A stretch of DNA of 64,000 bases from Parvibaculum lavamentivorans DS-1 (lineage in GTDB: Bacteria > Pseudomonadota > Alphaproteobacteria > Parvibaculales > Parvibaculaceae): contig NC_009719.1 of NCBI RefSeq assembly GCF_000017565.1, forward strand, positions 1,116,001 through 1,180,000, in the 5' to 3' direction. The number at the start of each line of letters is the position of its first letter. The stretch's first letter is position 1. Under the pieces are notes generated by a model. The model did not search any database. It saw only the letters and a program-made list of their open reading frames with translations, and was not told where the DNA came from. A program made the translations under genes and the position numbers. Of this stretch, positions 34,159 to 41,909 are shown piece after piece.

Positions 34159-37146
34159 ATGAGTGAAAAACATAGAAAAGAAGGTTCTATATGGACGCGT
34201 TGGGATCTTCATCTGCACACGCCCGGAACGAAGCTTTCTAGCGGTTTTGGTGAGCCTACCGATGCCGTGTGGAGCGCCTACCTTGAGGCACTCGAACAAT
34301 CGGATGTACAGGTTTTCGGGATCACCGACTATTTTTCGTATGACAACTATTTCTTGCTCGTCGAGAAATACCACGCTGCCTATCCGGACGGCACAAAAGT
34401 GTTCTTTCCCAACGTCGAATTCAGGCTTACTGAAACAATTAGTAAGACCGGAAAAAACGTCCATACGCACGTCATATTTGACAACGACCTCTCCAAGTGC
34501 CCCAAAGAAAAGCTGGAAGTCCTCTTCTCGGTTTTGAAAACACATAAGACCAGCAGAACAGGAGCGACCGTCCGTTGCTCTGAGTTGACCGAACAGGATT
34601 ACGTCTCTGCAACCGTCAGCATTGTAACGCTTGCGGAAGCACTGCGGGAAACGTTTGGCGACGATCAGCCCTATATTATTGTGACGGCTGCCAACAACGA
34701 CGGCCTCAAAAGCGTAGACACAAAGTCACCGCGTAGCCGGTCAATATCTGATGAACTTGATAAGGCCAGCCACGCGTTCTTTGGCAGTGCAAAGAATGTC
34801 GAATGGTTTCTCAGTAAGGAGCGGTATGAAGGCGGCGCTGTGTCGAAACCCAAGCCGGTTTTCTCGGGAAGCGATGTGCATTCGCCGGACGACCTGAAAC
34901 GTCTTTCAGGCGATGAACCCAATTTCGAGCCTACCTGGATCAAGGCCGACCCTACCTTTAGCGGGTTGCGCCAGACTCTCTTTGAACCGGCCGGCCGGAT
35001 ATACATCGGCGAAAGGCCGCCGGTTTTGGTCCGACAGGACCGGGAGGGCACGCGCTTTATCGCGGAACTGAGGGTGAATCAGAAGCAAGGCTACGACGAG
35101 CGAAACGGCAAGTGGTTCAAGAATGTCGTTATTCCATTCAATCCTGAGCTGACTGCAATCGTCGGGAATAAGGGCAGCGGAAAGAGTGCGATAGCGGACA
35201 TTCTTGGACTGCTGGGGGAGTCTCGGCAGGACACGCATTTTTCATTTCTCACTGACGATCCGCGAAACCGGAAGTTTCGTCGTCCGGGATATGCAGAGAA
35301 CTTTGAGGCGACGGTGCAGTGGCAAAGCGGCGGCGCGCCTACCAAGAAAGTACTCAGCGATTCCGTTGATCGCTCCAAGCCCGAGTATGTGAAATATCTA
35401 CCCCAGAATTACTTTGAGAGCCTCACCAATGAGATTGAGGTCAAGGCACTCCGCAAGGAAATCGAAGAAGTCGTTTTCTCCCATGTCGATGAAGCCGATC
35501 GTATGGGAACGTCGAACTTCGATGAGCTCCAAGACCTCAAAACCGCTCAAAGCAAGAGCGATATCAGCGCTTTCAAAACACGGCTTCGCGAGCTGAATAT
35601 CGAGATCGTATCACTCGAAAAGCAAGCTGATCCCGCTTTCAAAAAGGCCCTTGAGCAGCAGCTCAACGCGAAGAATGAAGAGCGCCGGGTTCTCAATGCC
35701 TCGCGTCCCCAACCGGTTGCCGAACCTCCAAGTGAATCGGAGGAGCAGCAGAAGGTTGCCTCTCAGATCGCTGAGACAAGTGCTCTTCTCAGCGATTTGA
35801 GCGAGCGCGGAAAAATCTCGGTCGAGAGGCTCTCAAATCTGAAGGAAACGCTTCATAAGCTCACATCCCTCAAAGAGTCGGTTCTTTCCCTGGGCGATCG
35901 GGTGCGTGTTGAAAAAGAAGCGCTGAAAGTCAAATGCGATGAGCTGGGGCTGAATGTCGAGGAGATTGTCACCCACCAAACCGACCTCTCGACAGTAAAC
36001 GAGAAAATCGGAACTGTTAGCGCAGAGATAGCGTCCCTTGAGATTGCGACCGTCACCGAGTTTTCCGATGATATCGACCTCAAGAAGATTGCGAGCGTAC
36101 CTGACCTGCGCGGCGCATACACGTTTGTAGCGAGCAAGATTCAGACGCTTCGGGAAACCCTGTCTGCGCCGCAACGGCGGTATCAGAGCTTCTTGCAGGC
36201 AAATAAGGAAATTGATGAAAAAGAACGGGATATCCTTGGCGATGAGGAAGACCCGAAGCCTGGCACTATCCGTGCTCTTGAGAAAAGAATAGCCCATATC
36301 GACACGGCGCTGCCCGCGCAGCTCACGCAGAAGCGCGAAGAGCGGAAGAAAATTGTCAAGTCTGTATTCGAGAGCAAGAAGAAAGTCAGGCAGTTTTATG
36401 AAGCTCTCAAGGCAAGCGTTGAAGAGCGCCTGGCAATCGTCAGCTCCTCTGAGTTTGCCGTGACCATCGACGCGTCTTTCGTTCCTAGCCACTCTCTGGA
36501 AGAAGATTTCTTGGGGCACATCAACCAGAAAGTACGCGGCGAATTTCGCGGATCAGAAGACGGCAGTGCAAAATTTCAGAGCATGGCCGCCGATGTGGCG
36601 TGGGACGACTTCGATAGCGTGTTTGCGTTTGCTGAAAATCTAATTCAGGAAATCAGGAGCGCCCCTGTCGAGCCGCAGGTAAAGGACATAAAGGAACTGT
36701 ACGACTATCTCTTCTCGTTTGAATATTTTGACGCGAGATACGAGCTGCGGCTCGGAAACAAGAATCTAAATCAGCTGTCTCCCGGCGAGAAGGGTTTATT
36801 GCTACTGGTTTTCTATTTGCACCTCGACAAGGAGAAGACTCCGCTGATAATCGATCAGCCGGAGGACAATCTGGACAACGAGAGCATCTTTTTGGTGCTG
36901 GCCTCGTGCATACGCGAAGCGAAGAAGGCGCGGCAAGTGATCCTCGTCACACACAATCCCAACCTGGCGATTGGCGCGGACGCAGAGCAGATTCTCTATG
37001 TGACCCTGAAGAAGCATGCGAACTACGAATTTTCGTATGAGACCGGGGCTATTGAGAATCCTAGGACCAACGAGGTTATCGTTCGAATCCTCGAAGGCTC
37101 TAGGCCGGCCTTTGTTCAACGGCGATTGGCATATCAGATCAAATAA
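34159..37146 (+). CDS. TrlF-like PHP domain plus SMC/RecN-type ATPase
   Basis: The 995-residue protein joins an N-terminal PHP phosphoesterase domain (metal motif DLHLHTP at 16-22, later GSDVH near 238) to a split ABC ATPase. Walker A GNKGSGKS is at 336-343, a long coiled-coil section runs from about 440 to 760, the signature LSPGEKG is near 874, Walker B LIIDQPEDNLDN near 895 and the H-loop VTHNPN near 930. This arrangement fits what is called the TrlF family of AAA-like ATPases, common in defence islands. The plan resembles tRNA-cutting systems such as RloC and PrrC, where the ATPase controls a nuclease, but that function is only an analogy. A GAGGA sits 11 bases before the ATG. It appears to stand alone. 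Confidence 0.85.
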   Translation: MSEKHRKEGSIWTRWDLHLHTPGTKLSSGFGEPTDAVWSAYLEALEQSDVQVFGITDYFSYDNYFLLVEKYHAAYPDGTKVFFPNVEFRLTETISKTGKNVHTHVIFDNDLSKCPKEKLEVLFSVLKTHKTSRTGATVRCSELTEQDYVSATVSIVTLAEALRETFGDDQPYIIVTAANNDGLKSVDTKSPRSRSISDELDKASHAFFGSAKNVEWFLSKERYEGGAVSKPKPVFSGSDVHSPDDLKRLSGDEPNFEPTWIKADPTFSGLRQTLFEPAGRIYIGERPPVLVRQDREGTRFIAELRVNQKQGYDERNGKWFKNVVIPFNPELTAIVGNKGSGKSAIADILGLLGESRQDTHFSFLTDDPRNRKFRRPGYAENFEATVQWQSGGAPTKKVLSDSVDRSKPEYVKYLPQNYFESLTNEIEVKALRKEIEEVVFSHVDEADRMGTSNFDELQDLKTAQSKSDISAFKTRLRELNIEIVSLEKQADPAFKKALEQQLNAKNEERRVLNASRPQPVAEPPSESEEQQKVASQIAETSALLSDLSERGKISVERLSNLKETLHKLTSLKESVLSLGDRVRVEKEALKVKCDELGLNVEEIVTHQTDLSTVNEKIGTVSAEIASLEIATVTEFSDDIDLKKIASVPDLRGAYTFVASKIQTLRETLSAPQRRYQSFLQANKEIDEKERDILGDEEDPKPGTIRALEKRIAHIDTALPAQLTQKREERKKIVKSVFESKKKVRQFYEALKASVEERLAIVSSSEFAVTIDASFVPSHSLEEDFLGHINQKVRGEFRGSEDGSAKFQSMAADVAWDDFDSVFAFAENLIQEIRSAPVEPQVKDIKELYDYLFSFEYFDARYELRLGNKNLNQLSPGEKGLLLLVFYLHLDKEKTPLIIDQPEDNLDNESIFLVLASCIREAKKARQVILVTHNPNLAIGADAEQILYVTLKKHANYEFSYETGAIENPRTNEVIVRILEGSRPAFVQRRLAYQIK

Positions 37147-37297
37147 CCGCGGTTGTCGCGACGCGTGGCTGGCGCGCCCTTGGGCCGGGCTCTCGTGAAC
37201 CGAACCCGCCTTGCGGCGGTCTCGGCCGTTCGGCTTCGATCCCTCGCGCGGGCTTAGGGTTTCGCCAAACCGTGACCCAAGAGGAGGGAAACAAAAG

Positions 37298-37399
37298 ATG
37301 CGGAACAAAGGAGAGATGCGCATCTATGTTGCCTGTCTGGCGGCCGACAACAACGGCCGCACGTGGCATAGTCTCCAACGTAATCTAGCCTGCGATTGA
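37298..37399 (+). pseudogene. Vestige of an ArdA antirestriction gene
   Basis: The 33-codon frame has GAGGAGG ten bases before its ATG and begins MRNKGEMRIYVACLAADNNG. RIYVACLAxxNNG is the highly conserved start of ArdA proteins, which mimic DNA to block type I restriction enzymes. After it the sequence changes to RTWHSLQRNLACD and stops, whereas ArdA continues for some 150 residues. The break is near 37355, three to four dozen bases from the integrase gene. The untranslated leader at 37147-37290, G/C-rich and structured, also looks like that of conjugative-element genes. It shows that the island once had, or was inserted into, a conjugative element. Confidence 0.6.
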
Positions 37400-37402
37400 A
37401 AC

Positions 37403-38545
37403 CTACCCCTCATTTGTGCTCTTTGAGGCAGCTTCCATCGTCGCTAGTGCCGCCCACGGACTCCGTTCTCCGGTCGGCCCGGGAGCGGCAGGCGCACGCG
37501 GCGTGTCGAAGCGGTGGAGATGTTCGGGCCGCAAGTTGGTATAGCGCTTCAGCATCTTCCAGTCGCGATGCCCCGTGACCAGTGCGACCTGCTCGATGGT
37601 AAAGCCAGCTTCGAAGAGGCGGCTTGCGCCTTCATGGCGCAAATCGTGGAAGTGCAGGTTCTCTATCTTCAGGTCGCGACAGGCGCGCCGGAACGCAGTG
37701 CCAACCGAGCGTGCATTGTACGGGAAGATGCGATCGCCTTTTGCGACTGCTGTTTTTTGCTCCCGAAGAATGGCCCATGCATCGAAGCCCGTGGCGGCGA
37801 GAAGTGGCACCTTCTGATCGTTTCCATCCGTCTCGCGGGGATCCTTCCGGTCACGGATGAGGACGGTTCTCGTGTCTGCGTCGATGTCGCCCCAACGGAT
37901 TCGGCAAATTTCGTCCTGCCGCATCGCCGTCGCGACGGCGAAGCGAATAATCCGCGCAAGCGGTATGAGCTGGCGAGGGTTTGCGTCGAAATACGCAATC
38001 AGGCGCTTGAGTTCGTCTGCTGTCGGCCGCCGGTCGCGCGACCGGCTACGGCCAACGACACCAAGATGTTTGAGCGCGGTACGGGCAAGGTCGACCGCTT
38101 CGGGCGAGACGGCGATCCCGTGAACCGCCGCCGCATGCGTGATGATGGTCTTTATATATGACAGGTCCATGCCGACGGTTACGGGACCGGCGCCTTCCTT
38201 GAGCCGCTCCTTGCCGAAGCGGATCAGGCGCTCGCGATTGAGGTCGGCCATTCGAACCTTGCCGAGCTTCGCCTTGAGCGCATCCAGCGTGAACGCCTTG
38301 GAGCGGCGAGGGGACCGGCCAACCTCCTGAAGCGCGGCGAGATGCAGGTCGATCAGATCGCCGAATGTGGTCGGTTTTTTTCGCGTGCGGGAACTGGGAA
38401 CTTCGCCCTGGTCGATGCGGCGTTCCATATCGAGGGCCCATGCCTCCGCCTCCTTGTGTCGGCGGAAGGTCTCGGCGATATATCGTCCCTTGCGCCGGAC
38501 CTGCACACGCCAGTTGCCGGAGGGAAGCTTTTTGACGGTCGCCAT
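37403..38545 (-). CDS. int: Tyrosine recombinase/integrase of the dusA-targeting type
   Basis: The 380-residue integrase has an N-terminal arm-binding part (SGNWRVQVRRKGRYIAETFRRH), a SAM-like core-binding domain from about 60 to 165 and the catalytic domain. There Arg209 lies in AMRQDEI, His300-Arg303 in HDLRH, His326 in GHRDWK, and the nucleophile Tyr335 in LKRYTNL. All catalytic residues are present. Its start lies 129 bases from dusA and it reads away from it. A family of integrases that insert elements into the 5' part of dusA is established, and position plus size place this one there. It is the probable agent that brought in the island on its left. Confidence 0.92.
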   Translation of the reverse strand: MATVKKLPSGNWRVQVRRKGRYIAETFRRHKEAEAWALDMERRIDQGEVPSSRTRKKPTTFGDLIDLHLAALQEVGRSPRRSKAFTLDALKAKLGKVRMADLNRERLIRFGKERLKEGAGPVTVGMDLSYIKTIITHAAAVHGIAVSPEAVDLARTALKHLGVVGRSRSRDRRPTADELKRLIAYFDANPRQLIPLARIIRFAVATAMRQDEICRIRWGDIDADTRTVLIRDRKDPRETDGNDQKVPLLAATGFDAWAILREQKTAVAKGDRIFPYNARSVGTAFRRACRDLKIENLHFHDLRHEGASRLFEAGFTIEQVALVTGHRDWKMLKRYTNLRPEHLHRFDTPRAPAAPGPTGERSPWAALATMEAASKSTNEG

Positions 38546-38563
38546 CGATCCCGGGTCATTTCA

Positions 38564-38582
38564 TGTGCACTATGTGTGCACA
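38564..38582. promoter_or_regulatory. Inverted repeat upstream of the integrase gene
   Basis: TGTGCAC and GTGCACA form a perfect 7-bp inverted repeat around five bases, and GTGCACAC occurs again at 38619-38626. The cluster lies between integrase and dusA, within the expected att region, and may hold arm-type integrase sites or the integrase operator. Confidence 0.4.
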
Positions 38583-38674
38583 GAGAGGTACAAACAGAGA
38601 AAATTTGGGCGTTTTTGAGTGCACACGCAGCGCACACGTTCACGTTTAAGTCCCTGAGAGGATAGCATAAGTCG

Positions 38675-39682
38675 TTGAAAACACGAGTAAAAAAGATCGC
38701 GATCGCCCCTATGATGGACTGGACGGACCGGCATGACCGGTACTTCCTGCGCCTCATCACGCGCCGCTCACTTCTATATACGGAGATGGTGACGACCGGC
38801 GCCATACTGCATGGGCCTCGTGAGCGCTTGCTCAAGTTCGACCTCTCCGAACATCCGGTCGCGGTACAGCTCGGCGGCTCGGAGCCGGCGGACCTCGCGG
38901 AGAGCGCCCGCATCGCGGCTGATTTCGGCTATGACGAAATCAACCTCAATGTCGGCTGCCCGTCCGACCGTGTGCAGTCTGGCCGTTTCGGCGCCTGTCT
39001 CATGCGCGAGCCGGACCTGGTCGCGCGCTGCGTCGAAGCGATGAAAAACGCGGTCTCCGTTCCGGTCACGGTGAAGTGCCGCATCGGCGTCGATGAGCAG
39101 GAGCCGGAAGAGGCGCTGCCCGCCATGGCGAAGGCCGTCCGTGGCGCTGGCTGCGAAACCCTCATCGTCCATGCGCGCAAGGCCTGGCTCGAAGGTCTAT
39201 CGCCGAAGGAAAACCGCGACGTGCCGCCCCTCGACTATCCGCTGGTCTACCGCCTCAAGCAGGCGATGCCGGATATGGAAATCATCATCAATGGCGGCAT
39301 CGCAACGCTCGACGAAGCCGAAGCGCATCTCGCCCATGTCGATGGCGTAATGCTCGGCCGCGCCGCCTATCAGCACCCCTATATTCTCGCCGAGGCCGAC
39401 CGCCGCTTCTATGGCGACGGTCACGATGTGCCGAGCCGTCATGAGGTGCTGGAGGGATTCGTGCTTTATGTACAAGAAGAAATGGCGCATGGAACACATC
39501 TCCATGCGATGACACGGCATATACTGGGTCTCTTCCAGGGTTGCCCCGGCGCCCGCGCCTTCCGCCGCCATATCTCCGAAAATGCGCCGCGTCCCGGTGC
39601 GGGCGCGGAGGTGATCCGCGAGGCGATGGCGCTGGTGCGCGATCCGGATGAAACTGCTCTTCCTCTCGCCGTGGCGCGCTAG
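38675..39682 (+). CDS. dusA: tRNA-dihydrouridine(20/20a) synthase DusA
   Basis: This 335-residue flavoenzyme reduces uridines 20/20a of tRNA. APMMDWTDRHDRYFLRLI, LNVGCPSDRVQSGRFGACLM with the catalytic Cys95, KCRIGVD and HARKAWLEGLSPKENR identify DusA. The frame has a stop at 38663-38665 and no ATG until Met13, so TTG 38675 is the only usable start; AGAGG is 13 bases upstream. The first codons are unlike the usual family start and were probably supplied by the integrated element, which rebuilds the 5' end of dusA at the attachment site. The gene should still work. Confidence 0.92.
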   Translation: MKTRVKKIAIAPMMDWTDRHDRYFLRLITRRSLLYTEMVTTGAILHGPRERLLKFDLSEHPVAVQLGGSEPADLAESARIAADFGYDEINLNVGCPSDRVQSGRFGACLMREPDLVARCVEAMKNAVSVPVTVKCRIGVDEQEPEEALPAMAKAVRGAGCETLIVHARKAWLEGLSPKENRDVPPLDYPLVYRLKQAMPDMEIIINGGIATLDEAEAHLAHVDGVMLGRAAYQHPYILAEADRRFYGDGHDVPSRHEVLEGFVLYVQEEMAHGTHLHAMTRHILGLFQGCPGARAFRRHISENAPRPGAGAEVIREAMALVRDPDETALPLAVAR

Positions 39683-39735
39683 CGGGCGGCACCGGCGGTC
39701 GTTCCCTTCGCCGGGTCAATCGAAAGTAACGAGTC

Positions 39736-40569
39736 ATGAATATCGAAGCGATGACGCTGATGGAACTCGCCCCCTTCGCCGGGGGCCTGCTCGCAACGGG
39801 CATAATCGCCGGCGTCCTTGCCGGTCTTCTCGGCGTTGGTGGCGGCATCGTCATTGTGCCCGTTCTTTATCAGGTGTTCACGCTGCTCGGTATCGACGAG
39901 GCGGTGCGCATGCATCTCGCCGTCGGCACATCGCTCGGCACCATCATCCTCACCTCCATCCGCTCCGTTCGCGCGCATGCGAAAAAAGGCGCGGTCGATT
40001 GGGACATGCTGAAGAACTGGGCGCTGCCCATTCTCGTCGGCGTCGGCTGCGGCACGCTGATCGCGGCCTATGTCAGCGGCGATGTGCTGACGGCCGTCTT
40101 CGCGACCATCGCGCTCGTCGTCGCCGCCAATCTCGCCTTCGGCAAGGAAAGCTGGCGCCTCGGCACTGAGCTGCCGGGCAAGCCCGCGCAATATTCCGTC
40201 GCCGGTGTCATCGGCGTTCTCTCCGCGCTGATGGGCATCGGCGGCGGAACCTTCGCGGTCAGCTTCATGACGCTCTACGGCAAAAATCCGCGCGAGGCCG
40301 TGGCCACCTCGTCCGGTCTCGGCGTGCTGATCGCGGTCCCTGCCGTCGTCGGTTTCGTCTGGGCGGGCTGGAACGATCCGCTCCTGCCGCCATTCAGCCT
40401 CGGCTATGTGAACCTGATCGGCATGGCGCTCATCGCGCCGCTTTCCGTTCTCGCCGCGCCCTGGGGCGCCGCGCTCGCGCATGCGATCAGTCCCAAGGCG
40501 CTCATCCGTGCCTTCGCGTTCTTCCTCGCGCTCACCTCGCTGCAGATGTTCTGGCGCCTGTTCGGCTGA
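39736..40569 (+). CDS. TauE/SafE family membrane exporter
   Basis: The 277-residue integral membrane protein has about eight hydrophobic segments and the family glycine motif twice: LLGVGGGIVIVPVL in the first half and LMGIGGGTFAVSFMTLYG in the second. TauE/SafE proteins export sulfite, sulfoacetate or similar organosulfonates, or have unknown cargo. It follows dusA by 53 bases and ends against a repeat element (40576-40673). No sulfonate genes are next to it, so the cargo remains open. Confidence 0.88.
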   Translation: MNIEAMTLMELAPFAGGLLATGIIAGVLAGLLGVGGGIVIVPVLYQVFTLLGIDEAVRMHLAVGTSLGTIILTSIRSVRAHAKKGAVDWDMLKNWALPILVGVGCGTLIAAYVSGDVLTAVFATIALVVAANLAFGKESWRLGTELPGKPAQYSVAGVIGVLSALMGIGGGTFAVSFMTLYGKNPREAVATSSGLGVLIAVPAVVGFVWAGWNDPLLPPFSLGYVNLIGMALIAPLSVLAAPWGAALAHAISPKALIRAFAFFLALTSLQMFWRLFG

Positions 40570-40575
40570 TCAGAA

Positions 40576-40673
40576 GCGTTTCCAGGCGAAGTGGAAGCCG
40601 GTTCGCCGTCGGAAACGCGACAAACCTGAAGACCTGGAGCGGTTTCGCGATTCGGAGAAAAGCGAAACCGCTC
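40576..40673. repeat. Two-hairpin intergenic repeat of alphaproteobacterial type
   Basis: Two perfect inverted repeats fill the gap between convergent genes. GCGTTTCC pairs with GGAAACGC (40576-40618), and GAGCGGTTTCGC pairs with GCGAAACCGCTC (40637-40673). The wording of this block is one I recognise as a widespread mosaic repeat of Rhizobiales and relatives. It reaches the stop codon of the esterase gene and almost touches that of the exporter. Confidence 0.65.
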
Positions 40674-41770
40674 TAGGAGAGAAACCAGTCCATGATCCGC
40701 GCATTCTCCTCGCGCGGATAAGTGTGCGACAGGTCGGCGATCTCCTGGTAGGTGACGTCGGCGCCCGCCGCCGAAAGTTCGGAATAGGCGAGCCGCGCCA
40801 TGTCGGCGGCGAACATCCAGTCGAGCGCGCCATGCGTGATGTAGACGGGGAGGCGCGAAAGCCGCGTCGGCGCCGCCATCGTCAGCAGCATCGGATGCCA
40901 CGCGGCAGATACCGGCGCGAGATGCGTGAAGAGCCCGCCCGCCAGCCCCGCGAGATAGGTGAAAGTGCCGCCATCGCTCATGCCGGTGAGCAGGATGCGG
41001 CCCGCATCCACATGCCACCGCTCGCCCACATGCGCCATCATCCGCGCCAGCGAGGCGCGGTCCTGATCCGGCTCCATGAGAGACCATGTCGTGTCGAGCG
41101 ATGTCGGGCTGATGAGGATCGCCCCGCGCGAGCGGGCTTCAGCAAGCCAGGTCCAGAGAAAGCCGCGCCCATGTCCGCTCCCGCCATGACATGCAACGAT
41201 GAGCGGATGCGCACGGGCGGCGTCATATGTCTCCGGCACATAAAGCGAGAAGCCGCCGCGTTGTCCCTTCTCATTGCCGAAATGATGTACGCCTGTCCCC
41301 TCGCGCCCCGCGCCTTCCGCGAGTGCGGCGATCAGCGCGTCATCGTCTCGCGCACTGCCTTCGAGAAAGAACCGGCTCACCGGCGGCAGCATCGCGCTCA
41401 CCGGGTAAAGCGCCTCCATCGCGCGCGGCCCGTGCCGCATCGCCCGGTAGGTGCCGAAGATCGTGTCGCCCGCCGCCGAAGGATCGTCCCCCGCCGCCCG
41501 CAGCCCGGCGAATGTCCTCTCCGTCTCGTCCGCCGCCTCGCGCACATGTTCGGCAAAGGCGGTGAGATGCTCCGGCCATGCCGCCGCATCAAATGCCACC
41601 CGTGCTTCCGCCAGCCGCGCCGCGACGGGCTCCATCTGCTCGACCAGATTTCCGATCAGCGGCGGATGCAGATGCCGCCCGATAAACGCCACCGCCTCCA
41701 TCGCCTGCAACAGCGCGGGCAGCAGCGCATCGACGGCGTCGATCAGTTCGTCGCTTGATGTCTCGCCCAT
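40673..41770 (-). CDS. Alpha/beta hydrolase, esterase/polyhydroxyalkanoate-depolymerase-like
   Basis: The 365-residue protein has a 165-residue helical N-terminal part of unknown role, then an alpha/beta hydrolase domain. It has an oxyanion HGGSGHG near 195-201, the nucleophile Ser265 in GMSDGG, the acid Asp317 in HGALDWMF and the base His349 in LSHTYP. The catalytic domain resembles the carboxylesterase/PHB depolymerase group. No signal peptide is seen, so it should act in the cytoplasm. The final codons and stop lie in an intergenic repeat element. Confidence 0.82.
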   Translation of the reverse strand: MGETSSDELIDAVDALLPALLQAMEAVAFIGRHLHPPLIGNLVEQMEPVAARLAEARVAFDAAAWPEHLTAFAEHVREAADETERTFAGLRAAGDDPSAAGDTIFGTYRAMRHGPRAMEALYPVSAMLPPVSRFFLEGSARDDDALIAALAEGAGREGTGVHHFGNEKGQRGGFSLYVPETYDAARAHPLIVACHGGSGHGRGFLWTWLAEARSRGAILISPTSLDTTWSLMEPDQDRASLARMMAHVGERWHVDAGRILLTGMSDGGTFTYLAGLAGGLFTHLAPVSAAWHPMLLTMAAPTRLSRLPVYITHGALDWMFAADMARLAYSELSAAGADVTYQEIADLSHTYPREENARIMDWFLS

Positions 41771-41909
41771 TGCCCTGAGCCTCCGGCTTTTATCGTTCGG
41801 ACGAGAGTGACCGGGAGGGCAGGCAAGGGCAAGTGCGGCCCCTGTTCAAATCACGCAGAGGCCTGAACCTCATTGTGAGCGGCGATGATCTCCGGTCGAT
41901 GCGATGCGG

